Below, in pieces: positions 22,938 through 32,335 of a stretch of DNA of 64,000 nucleotides (positions are counted from its first letter, which is position 1; every line of letters begins with the position of its first letter). The notes beneath the pieces were generated by a model that saw only the letters and a program-made list of their open reading frames with translations, made no database searches and was not told the DNA's origin. The stretch spans positions 186,001 through 250,000 of the forward strand of contig JAQOTA010000058.1 of the NCBI GenBank assembly GCA_029532415.1, read 5' to 3'. Source of the stretch: Marasmius tenuissimus. Taxonomy: Eukaryota; Basidiomycota; Agaricomycetes; Agaricales; Marasmiaceae. A program made the translations under genes and the position numbers.

Positions 22938-25900
22938 TTACGAAGAGGCGTATAACTTTACGACTCCATCAGCACCCGCGCTAGCCATGAAGGGCAATGA
23001 GGGATGGAATTCTACGTCCAGAACACCCTCCCGCGCCTTCGCTCGGTGTGTTGTGATTTCTTGCACGCATACACGCGAGCCAAGGAGATCCCAGAACCGA
23101 ATGGAGCAGTCGTGTGCACCGGAAACAAGAGAGAATCCTGATGCATCAATCGAAAGCGAGGTCACGCCGTCCAGATGAGCTTGCATCGAGTGGGTGCATT
23201 GCCCTAACATAATGATTGAATAAGCGTCCTCGTCTGGTCGGAAAAGGAAAGTCTTACCAGTGGTGATATCGAATATTCTGATAAACTTATCCTCATGGGC
23301 GGTCACCAACAACGACATTGTTGGATGCGAAGTTATCCGATTGACCTGGGTACCAGAGGTCCCATCTAGAGATAATATCAGCGATCGAGGACAACAACAA
23401 AATGAGAGGGACAGACCATAACTGATATCAGTCGCCAATCGTGAGACCTCCTTCCCAGTTTCGATGTCAAAGATTTTCACGACGGCGTTCTGGTATGCCA
23501 CCGCTACTTTCTTTAGATCGCTCTTCAAAGCTTCTACAGCTGTGGCTCCGGGCGCATCGTTGTCCTCATGGAGGTCGTCTGGGTTCGTGTTCTCCAGGCC
23601 GTTGAATCCCCACGTCAACTTCAGCGATCCGGGTCCTGATGGTCCGCTGACGTCCCACACCTTCACTGACCCCTCGGCACCACAGCTGATGAGTGTGCTC
23701 TCATCCCTGACGAGTGCCAAATCCCAGACAGCATCCGTGTGTCCAATGAGCTCTCCCCGGGAGCGAGTCTCATCGTAAGGAGCGTAGGTCGTATGAGATC
23801 CCGAAGGTAATGCCCATACTCGTATCGAAGAGTCCAAGGAAGCGGAATAGAGGAGTCGTTTTGAGGGCGAGTGTATTAGTCGTGTTATTGCGGCAGAGTG
23901 ACCTCGGAGCGTTAATTGCGGTTCTATTTCTGTGGTGACTCTGGAGCTAATCGATCGAAGCAGGGGCCATCAGTCGAAATGCATGAGCGGCACCTGGACA
24001 AAGGAATGGAGACCTACGTGGAAGAGGCAAGGCCAGCAACGTCCATTCTCCATATCTTGACTGTGCAGTCGTCTCCGCCAGTCGCGAGGCAGAGTTCATT
24101 TGGATGGAAAGCAAGCGCCCGGACTGCATCTAGGTGACTAAAAAGAACGCCGAGGAACACAAGAAGAACAATAAGTCAACAAATATTAGCAGATATTAGC
24201 CCGCATCGGGATTTATGCAACTAACTTTCGGAGCGTCCGTTTCGCTTTCCACACCTTGCTATCTTCACCTTCGACAACAACCGATTCGTCGTCGTCGACC
24301 TCAGTTTCTTCGTCTTTCACGTCATCGTCATACTCTCTGCGCCGATCCCAAGGTCCGTTAGCACCCTGACTTTCCCGAGCGAGTCTAGCTTGCTCTGAAG
24401 CCTCATGTGAAAGCCTTAGCTTCTCTTTCCATTCCCCGGCATCATCTGGGCGGAAAATCGCGGTCACTTGCCGCGAATCTGGTTCTTCCTTGTCCTTTTC
24501 CGTTGGTGCTGAGATGTTAGATTGTGGGTTCTGGACGGATATGGGCTGGGAAGTTTGCTGGGAAGAGGAGGGCTGGGGTGGTGGTTGCTGTTGTTGTTGT
24601 TGTGATTGTTGTTGTATCTGTTGCGGGAGCATAGCAGATGCAAGAGGATTACTCCGCTCGAGAAGCTGCATTGGGTTAGCAGCAGCAGCGGAAGCTGCAG
24701 GAGCGGATGAGGGTCCAGACATGAGGTTCATCCCGTTCAAAAGTGAGCTTGATTCAGGAAGGACTTTTCGTGGACGGCCGTTGTAGGCCATGGGGTCAAA
24801 CGGGGGAACATTCGGTAATGACAACGGCATTGAGGAGTTGTTGAGCAAGGGACGGTTTGGTAAAGGATTCATGGCTTGAGGGGACGTTAGATATTGGATC
24901 TCCTGTAGGCACCTGTTGGTAGAAATTGCCACGTTAAGCCCACAAAACGAAAATCGCAACAGTGCAGAAGGAAGACACACTGTTTGAGATATTCCCGACT
25001 CCGCGCTCTACTTTTTGGATCCCTGCCTGGCGGGGGCTTACCCAAGCCTGCAGAAGGGTTACTGGCGGGGCCATTGGCCCAGGTAAGACCTGCCCATGAG
25101 CCTGGTCGTCCTGTTGGGCCAGTAGATGATACACCGTTTGGTAGCCTGTCGGGAAGTGGGGATTCTGGGGAAGGTTTTAGTCCAAGTAGTTCAGACGCGC
25201 TGAAGAGTGCGTACCTTCGCTACGTGGAGAACTTCCGCTACTCTCAACTTTGTGTGTTTGCGGCTCGTCCTTTTGCGCTGTCTGGACATTCTGTGTTTGC
25301 GTTGAGACCAGTTTTGACGGAAGCGCGGTTTGTTGCTGAGGCTGAGTGAGCTGCTTCGACCTGAGAGGCAGAATAGTTGGACACGACACGCGGACAAAAT
25401 AAGGGTGGTTGCTAACCGTTCCATCCGCAACGCGTATTCTAGCATTTTTATACGACGCATGAGGTCGAGCTTGACATTCTCGAATGAGCGACGTTCTCCT
25501 TCCAACAGAGCGATACGAGCCTATGCATAAAGTTCATGCCTACATGAGCAACGCGTTGCTCTTCGGAGAAAGGTCAAAGACGCACCCTCATCTCTGCTCG
25601 CTCTATTTCCCATTCATTACGGTCGCGCTCGTAACGTCTCCATTCTGTCTGGAGGAAATGGAGGACACTGGAAAGAGTAAAGTCTTGACCATTTGACGGC
25701 GGGGGAGGGGGGATAGTCTGAGGCTGTTGGGGATTTTGTAGGTTTTGTTGAGGTTGTTGATTCCCTTGCTGTGGTAGATTTTGTTGTAGACCCTGCAAAT
25801 GCCCCAACATTGGGAGCTGAATGGTCGGAGGAAGAGAAATGGTGACTGGCAGAGGTACGTCTCGTCTGCTGAGCATCATCACACAAACATTCACAAAGTT

Positions 25901-25941
25901 TCCTCCTCCTCGCCCTCACACGAGGTTCCTGCCGTACTCAT
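22938..25941 (-). CDS. pro11: Striatin (STRIPAK scaffold; Pro11/Far8-like)
   Basis: Scaffold subunit of the striatin-interacting phosphatase and kinase complex, which controls hyphal fusion and fruiting-body development in fungi. The N-terminal region has the striatin signature [20 protein letters not shown], then a coiled coil and calmodulin-binding-like stretch [21 protein letters not shown] long disordered linker includes a Gln/Pro tract (about 24545-24630). The C-terminal WD40 propeller covers about 24130-22938, with repeats such as [20 protein letters not shown] and [20 protein letters not shown], ending [12 protein letters not shown]. The start is uncertain: a short exon MSTAGTS from ATG 25941-25939 spliced to [13 protein letters not shown] is my preference; an ATG near 25894 is the alternative. 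Confidence 0.9.
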
Positions 25942-26108
25942 GTTCAATGTTCATTCCGAATGTCTTTCATACTCATTTTTTCAATTACGAGGTTATTTTA
26001 GGTCCAGAATGTTCATTATCGTCGTCAGATGGTCTACAGCAGCCCTGAGTACGTATCAGATAGCAAGCATTGGCATGGAATTCGAGTCTGCAAATGTACT
26101 GGTCAAAT

Positions 26109-26522
26109 TTATTTCTTGCCAGACCTATAGCGTGCGATTGTGAGCTCGTCGAGCTCTGGTAAGGCTCAAATACCCACTTCTTGATTCCACCACCCGGAGC
26201 ACCACCTAAGAGAGAATCAGATGTAGTCAGAACTCAGTATTGCTCTGGCTTTAGCAGACGCAATTTCACCTTTCAGTGCTGGAGACACAGAATAAGCCAT
26301 GAATCTATCCAGACGGGTACGAGGACGTACCTTTGTCTTTGGCTGCCTTCAGCGCAGCCTCTTCAGCCTTTTTCTTGTCCTTGAAAGCCTTGTCGTCCTC
26401 ATCTTCGTCCTTCTTTTCTTTCTTGGCAGCCTGAAGTCTGTTTAGTGCTTTGTCCAGTCGAGTCAAAAGCAGAAGTTACCCACCTTCAAGGGCTTCAACT
26501 TTCCACCTTGTCGACCCGACAT
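26109..26522 (-). CDS. TMA7: Translation machinery-associated protein 7
   Basis: Very small, highly conserved ribosome-associated protein of unknown precise role. The ATG at 26522-26520 starts MSGRQGGKLKPLK. Three introns interrupt only about 60 codons. The second exon encodes AAKKEKKDEDEDDKAFKDKK and a KAEEAALKAAKDK helix; the third gives GGAPGGGIKK; a 16-nt final exon adds SGKK and the stop at 26111-26109. The last intron uses a GTGGGT donor and a CTATAG acceptor. N-terminal MSGRQGGK and C-terminal GGGIKKSGKK are the family hallmarks. It is divergent from the hydrolase gene with 116 bp between starts. Confidence 0.95.
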
Positions 26523-26638
26523 GTCGCAATCGAGTGCAGAGAGATTGAGATCCAAGGCGGCGCTGATCCCCGGCGAATTCTATCTGTGGAAACGTAAGCA
26601 AGGCGCCAAATGACTCAGTACTTCCAAGTTCCATCGCC
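26523..26638. promoter_or_regulatory. 116-bp divergent promoter of TMA7 and the secreted hydrolase
   Basis: Only 116 bp separate the two divergent start codons, so the promoters must be shared or overlap. No TATA box recognised. Confidence 0.5.
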
Positions 26639-29600
26639 ATGTACTCATACTCTGGTCTCTTGTTACTGACTACTTTCATCGTTTATCTTCTTCCTATGGT
26701 GCACTCATCCCAGACTGTTCTTCAGAGGAGCCGCAACTCGTGGATAGTCGAGCTTTCTAAGGAGTGGGATGTGAGTTTGCCAAGGGGCTGAAAGGGGACT
26801 CAAGTCACTTACAGTTTATCGCAATCAATGACGGATCGGACTACTAGGTTTTGGGACCTTTTCCAATTCATGCAAGAGAACAGCAATATCTGTCGCCTTC
26901 GTTCCCGCTCAACTGTGCGTTCATAAATGAGCGATCTCCGTATAAAGCTCATCTCCACGAAGTGACAGAACCTGTTGACTTGAGTGTCAGTCATCCATCA
27001 TCATACGCTGACAATGGCCGTGTGGCGTGGAGCCGCGCAGAAGCCGATGCAGAAGGAAACCTCGACGTTTCCTTCCCGAATATTAGGTAGGTCTGATTTC
27101 TCAACCTCAAATCTTGAGCTTCTAGGAACTCTATATAGATGGGAGAGCTTGAGGGCTACGGAGGGCTGGGCCGCATTGCAACACCACGCCGTGTTACGGA
27201 CGACATTCACAATCCAGCCTCCCTCGTCTGTTGGACCACACAAGGCGCCACCCCATATGCTCGTACAATTAATCCAAGGATCGTATTTTACGATCCTTCC
27301 AGAGCAACCCACATGTGTGGAAGCGGACACCCCAATCTGGTACGCAGGCAACATTTACAACATGGAAAGAGCACTTCCACGAGCGGTTGAGCTGCCGTGT
27401 TCTCCCTCTCTCGATGCGCCAACTACCTACCAGTTGTATGTTGGCGGGGATTATGAGGTATCCAGATCCAGTTCAGACCATCTATCAGCACCCTCTCTGA
27501 AGTCTAATATGACCAGATTCGACTGTTTGGTGATCCCCACGTCCAAAACAGTACCATTCCCGTGCAGAAAATCAGCGTCAACATGAGTGTGGAGGACACC
27601 ACCTCTGAGGTCGTATACGAGGACACGTTGGATGTTGTCTGCGATTTCGTCGGCGGCTACGCATTTGGAGACGCTATCGGTATTGCCCTTCGCAGCATAT
27701 CTGGTTGGTGGAACATCACAGATATCAAAACACTCTCCGATTCTGATGTGAGTTCTCTACCTCTCTTTCGACACTCGAGCGGTCCACCCAAGTTCGAATT
27801 ACGCAGGGATTTGCACTACATCTCCAGAACCCGACACGGATAGCTCCATCGCAGACGCGTGTGGTGCCGATGCGTATCTCCCAGAGCAAACCATACACAA
27901 AGGCCGTCATTCCATTGGAAATAACTCTAACGTCTACAGAGTCCAATGACACTCAAGAATCACTTAGGATATCCCTCCCGATCAAGCAAGTCCCTCAGTG
28001 GTCGTCATCGACGGCCAGCCTAGTTACAGGGACCTATTTCTTTGCTTCACACACTCCGACGTTATTCGTGGGTAAACCTCCGAAATTTGAGAACGATGGT
28101 AGCCCCAAGCCACCAGTGTTGGCCCTGCGTAAGTCGTCACTCTAAACCCGCAGTACTCAGCGCTTATTTGACATACTTAGACGGTGCTGGGGTAGACGTC
28201 GCCACACAGACGTTCTGGCCCGATGCATTGCCTCAGAAAGACCATAGTTGGATTGTGGTACCGACCGGAAGAACGTCTTGGGTGAGTTACTCCCCCTCAA
28301 TCACCCCGCTGAGCCACACTCAATTTTTGACGCTAGGGCTTGGACTGGCACGGTCCGAGCGCCCAGGATGCATGGGCCTCCCTCGATGCTTTGACCACGA
28401 TTCTGAGGAATAACACCGTCTGGAATGCTTGGCAGATTGAGCGGGACGCTCGAGCCGTAGTGTTAGGCCACTCTAACGGAGGACAGGGGGCATGGTATGT
28501 GGCCTCGAGGCATCCCGATCGCGTACTTGCGGTCCTGCCTGCAGCTGGATTTATCAAATCCCAGGCCTATATCCCTTTGACATTGTCGAGGTGCGTATTC
28601 ACAATCTGCGTGTTTGAATCGACATGACGATGCAACTTGAAGGTCGGCTCATTATATTGACCCATCCCTACGAGCTATCCTGGAGTCATCTCTCACACCG
28701 GACGACAATGATTTGTTCTTGACCAACTTGGTGGACACCCCCGTCTTTGCTATCCATGGGTGGGTCATTGTATTTGAGTATTTCTCCTCAATCTCATTGA
28801 TGTACTCCAGAGGAAACGATGAAAACGTCCCCGTCTGGCATTCCCGAGAACTTGTCAGTGTTTTCAAGCAGTGGAACCCCAACTCGACTATCTCGTAAGC
28901 GTTGCCCTTTCCCCCCTAAAATATCCCTTGAATGGTCCGGAACTCGTGAACGACAGATTCAAGGAAGATCCCGGTCAACCTCACTTTTACTCGACGGTCT
29001 TTGATAATGACCAAGTTCAATCATTCTTGGATCAAGTCTTGGAGAGCGCGGCAGCTCCTTCCCCAAGTAAATCCTTCACGCTGACTGTCGCGTTGCCGGC
29101 AGACAGCGGGACCTTGCATGGGTGGCGCGTTGATAGGTTGAGCACTCCAGGAAGGTGGGTGACCTCTTATCTGTACTTTGAGAGTCGTACTCATAGTGTT
29201 GCTTTCGTTACCACCTAGGTTGGCAAGGTTGGCCGTCCAGGTGACTGATGACCAAGTCCATGTCGTTTCTTCAAATATCAAGGCCTTCTCTGTGGACCTG
29301 AGCGCCTTCCCTGTTCACCCCGATAGGCTGTGGATAGATAAAACCCGGTTGAAAATCCCCGATGACGTTGTACAAAGCAAACAAATAGTTTCTTTCCACG
29401 CCGTCGACTACAAAGTCTGGAAGGTACGAAACCCGCGCAATCTATTCGATAATCGAACGATTCTAACATTCCTTTTCGCATAGATCAGCACAGAGCAGAA
29501 CGCGATACAACGGTCTGGCCGCGTGCAAACAATTCTTTCCTCCGATCACGCCCCGCTCGTTTTCGTTATCCCTGATGAAGACAACGAACGAGAACTGTCT

Positions 29601-30191
29601 GTCTCCCTGAGGATTGCACACGATCTCCAAATCTATCACCGCCTCGACGCGGAGATTTTGCGAGATACGGAAATCTCAAACAAGGTCGGGCTCGGAAATC
29701 TGGTTGTCGTCGGGAAGCGTGCTGCTTTGGCATTGGGGGCGAACTTCAATCAGAATCAGACTGGGTCGGACTCCGGAAACTTCGAGATCAAGTCTCCCCC
29801 GGGAAGTTTGGATGCACCTGGTTTAGGTTAGTTCGAATTACTCGCAGTTATGACTCGCCTGTGCCTTCTTCATTCGTCAAGTACTTACGACCTCTCAGGC
29901 ATCGTATTCTTGCATCCTCATCCCACCAACAAGGACGGAAAAATGTTGCTGATGCAGTCAACGGACAATAGCGGCCTCGAAAGGGCCGCAAGGTTGTTTC
30001 CCATTCGCACTGGGGTGACGGTCCCGGATTGGGTTGTTGTGGGACCAGAGGCGGACAAGGTTGGCGCTGCTGGCGTCGTGAGTGCAGGGTAAGTGACCAT
30101 AGTTCGCGTCTTCGCAGGTTCTAATCGACCTTTTGGCAGTGTGTGGAATAGCGATTGGGACTGGAACCCGGTGATGTCTTGGATATATTGA
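26639..30191 (+). CDS. Secreted alpha/beta hydrolase of the prolyl-oligopeptidase (S9-like) type
   Basis: Predicted extracellular serine hydrolase, of about 950 residues from roughly 15 exons. The ATG at 26639 gives MYSYSGLLLLTTFIVYLLPM, a classic signal peptide; a start at 26697 would lose it. A long beta-rich N-terminal region follows (VLGPFPIHAREQQYLSPSFP; WESLRATEGWAALQHHAVLR). The catalytic domain starts near 28090 (PPVLALHGAGVDVATQTFWP), has the nucleophile elbow VLGHSNGGQGAWY with catalytic Ser near 28478, the acid in HGGNDENVPVWHS (about 28760-28850), and a likely catalytic His in QPHFYSTVFD (about 28980). A further C-terminal part of about 350 residues ends VWNSDWDWNPVMSWIY. Substrate is unknown; the fold assignment rests on the triad motifs. 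Confidence 0.85.
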
Positions 30192-30794
30192 AGGGGTTGT
30201 CGATTGTGCTTGGTTGCTTTGGATAGTGGATATGGTTTTCTAGCTTATTCGTCTATGTCTGTGGAATGGATCAAATCTTGTTCCGATTGGTCTTGGATCA
30301 TTCGCTTGCTCTTGGACTACCAAGATTGGCAGCTACACACCCGTTGTGTGCATTTTCCATAAAGATTTCAATCCACCGGGAGTCAATAATGGTAGACCTA
30401 TTATGGTACAGCCTATCGGACAATACCAGGCAGCGCTAGCATGCCGTGCGGATTCCACTGACCCGCTGCTGGAGCTCGTAGACGGAAGGACTCACACGGC
30501 ACCCGCCCACGGTTATTCTGTATCAGTATCTAGCCGTTTCAAAGCTGCCCGATGTGGCACGATCTATCCCGTGGCCCATGGCCAACAAGAAAAACCAAGG
30601 ACTCCAGTACTCCCGAGTAAGAAGTCCGTTCCCTGCGCCGGGTGAGCAGTTGTATGTGGCCTCACCCCGATGATACCGTCACGCCCGGCGCAGTTCACGA
30701 ATGATGGAGAACACCACGATATTTCGGCATAATATACAACATACATACGAGCGCGAATACCAGATTCAGATAACATACATATGGACTGGATTCA
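30192..30794. other. Convergent 3' region between hydrolase and F-box-like gene
   Basis: 603 bp between two stop codons. An unbroken 99-codon frame at 30346-30645 has no signature and no plausible promoter, and I do not call it. No repeat seen. Confidence 0.5.
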
Positions 30795-32087
30795 TTATTG
30801 TTCTTCCATCCATGATCGTAGGCCCCTCGCTAGGGCGAGGGCAGTTATCTCCAAGGGGGCGTCTCTGCTTCGAGGTACCTCCACAATCGCCCTCTTCCTT
30901 CCAACGTACATGCTGTGTGACATGCTCAATGAACCGTACGTACTCCCTTGGTATCTCGCATTGTCGTTTCCGGAGGGGGTATACATCAAGGTGGCAGACC
31001 TAGGTGAAATTGTGACTGATAAGTCGGCGAACGGCATCGGTGTGAGGCAGCGTCGTCTGAGTGGAGACGGCAGAGGAGGTGAAGATACAGGGGGTACGAC
31101 AGCCTTTCCCTTGCCCTTTTTATCTGACATGAAGATACTGAAGATAGATCTGGACCGCTTCATTTGTGGGAATTGGGTGATTGTAGAGGTCGATGCAGCA
31201 TTGGAGGAAGAATAGAAGGAGGGGGAACGGGGTTCCGGGGGGATAGAGAAGACGTATGGACTGTCAAAGTCTCTATCCGTCTTTTCGTTGACTTGGGATC
31301 CAGAGCTGGAAGAAGAGGCGGTGGAAGCGGTGTCATTCAATGTTGTTTCGCTGGCGAGTGAGAGCACCGAGTCAGAACGGCGAAGTGTGCCGCTGGACGA
31401 TCCTTTTCCCTTTTCAGAGATCCAATGAGTAGACGAGGCCGGCCCGTTATGGATAGTATCGTCGGGTAACGATACCAGTTGACGACGTTTGCCCTCCAAC
31501 GCAAAGAGGTCTTCTAATCTGCTTCGCGGCTGAATGAGCACGAAAAGGTCTTTGTATGCTTCATGACGGGGGTTGTGCAAGGATGTCGAGTCAAGAAGTA
31601 AGTCCTCGTGTGTCAAAAGCGCAATGAAGAGATCTAATGTCCGCAGTTCTCTATGCGAGGGAATGAGGGAAGGCCTCTCCCCAGCTTTCCCATTGCTTAT
31701 GATGCCATCGGAAGAGGTCGACGTTGAAGGAAATGGATCTGAGGTATACGGTGCCCGAATGAGAGTATTGTAGGCTGGCAAATACGTCGACCGTAAGATA
31801 TGCATGCAAGCTATTCCAACGTTAGTCGATAGTCCAGAATGCATTGTTATCGACCACGCACCGATATATAGAGAACTATTGACCATCCTCAGAGAGGACT
31901 GTAGCCAGTGAAGGGTTCCTCGCTGGCGGACCAGCTTGGCGTCGCCGTGCAAAGGGCAGTCTGTCTGCGGAAACACAGCATAGACAATTTGCAAGAGGAT
32001 GTTGTGGGGGAGAGAGGAAAAGGTAGGCGCCGGACGACGAGCTGGGGCATTGTAGGGAGGCGGAGGTACTTTTTGTTCGAGAATCAT
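30795..32087 (-). CDS. F-box-like hypothetical protein
   Basis: Starts at ATG 32087-32085 (MILEQKVPPPPYNAPARRPA). Residues about 22-42 (FSSLPHNILLQIVYAVFPQT) resemble an F-box, which would recruit the substrate to an SCF ubiquitin ligase. A 51-nt segment at 31861-31811 has a GTGCGT donor and GGAATAG acceptor in frame, so splicing would shorten the protein from 430 to 413 residues, joining NSSLYI to ACMHILRSTYL. Middle segments HRELRTLDLFIALLTHEDLL and RSRLEDLFALEGKRRQLVSL look folded; the rest is Ser-rich. The C-terminus ALALARGLRSWMEEQ looks helical. I do not recognise a named orthologue. Divergent from DBP4 with 248 bp between starts. Confidence 0.75.
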   Translation of the reverse strand: MILEQKVPPPPYNAPARRPAPTFSSLPHNILLQIVYAVFPQTDCPLHGDAKLVRQRGTLHWLQSSLRMVNSSLYIGAWSITMHSGLSTNVGIACMHILRSTYLPAYNTLIRAPYTSDPFPSTSTSSDGIISNGKAGERPSLIPSHRELRTLDLFIALLTHEDLLLDSTSLHNPRHEAYKDLFVLIQPRSRLEDLFALEGKRRQLVSLPDDTIHNGPASSTHWISEKGKGSSSGTLRRSDSVLSLASETTLNDTASTASSSSSGSQVNEKTDRDFDSPYVFSIPPEPRSPSFYSSSNAASTSTITQFPQMKRSRSIFSIFMSDKKGKGKAVVPPVSSPPLPSPLRRRCLTPMPFADLSVTISPRSATLMYTPSGNDNARYQGSTYGSLSMSHSMYVGRKRAIVEVPRSRDAPLEITALALARGLRSWMEEQ

Positions 32088-32275
32088 TGCTTCAAGTTGA
32101 GAAAGCCTCGATCCTTTAGTGAGTCCTTGATGAGGAGAGGTGGTTATAAATTAAAGTTTAGAGCGCCTGAATGGCGCAGCACGCAGTCCGCAGCAAGCAC
32201 AACCAAATCACTGGCACCGAAATTGGCACCAGTCACAGGCACTCGGGACGCCCGCTCGCCGCTAAGGCCGTTAAG

Positions 32276-32298
32276 TAAGCGCTCGCTACGAGCGCTTA
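32276..32298. repeat. Perfect 10-bp palindrome with 3-nt spacer in the DBP4 promoter
   Basis: TAAGCGCTCG, spacer CTA, then CGAGCGCTTA. It ends 37 bp before the DBP4 ATG, inside the intergenic region shared with the F-box-like gene. It could be a binding site for a dimeric regulator or a 5'-UTR hairpin. Confidence 0.7.
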
Positions 32299-32335
32299 GT
32301 GTATGTCACATTGAAAGTTGTTAGGGTTAAGGTCA

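Noticed and set aside
30346..30645. 99-codon plus-strand ORF in a convergent gap
   Set aside because: No recognisable domain, no promoter or intron logic, and it lies in a 3' region.
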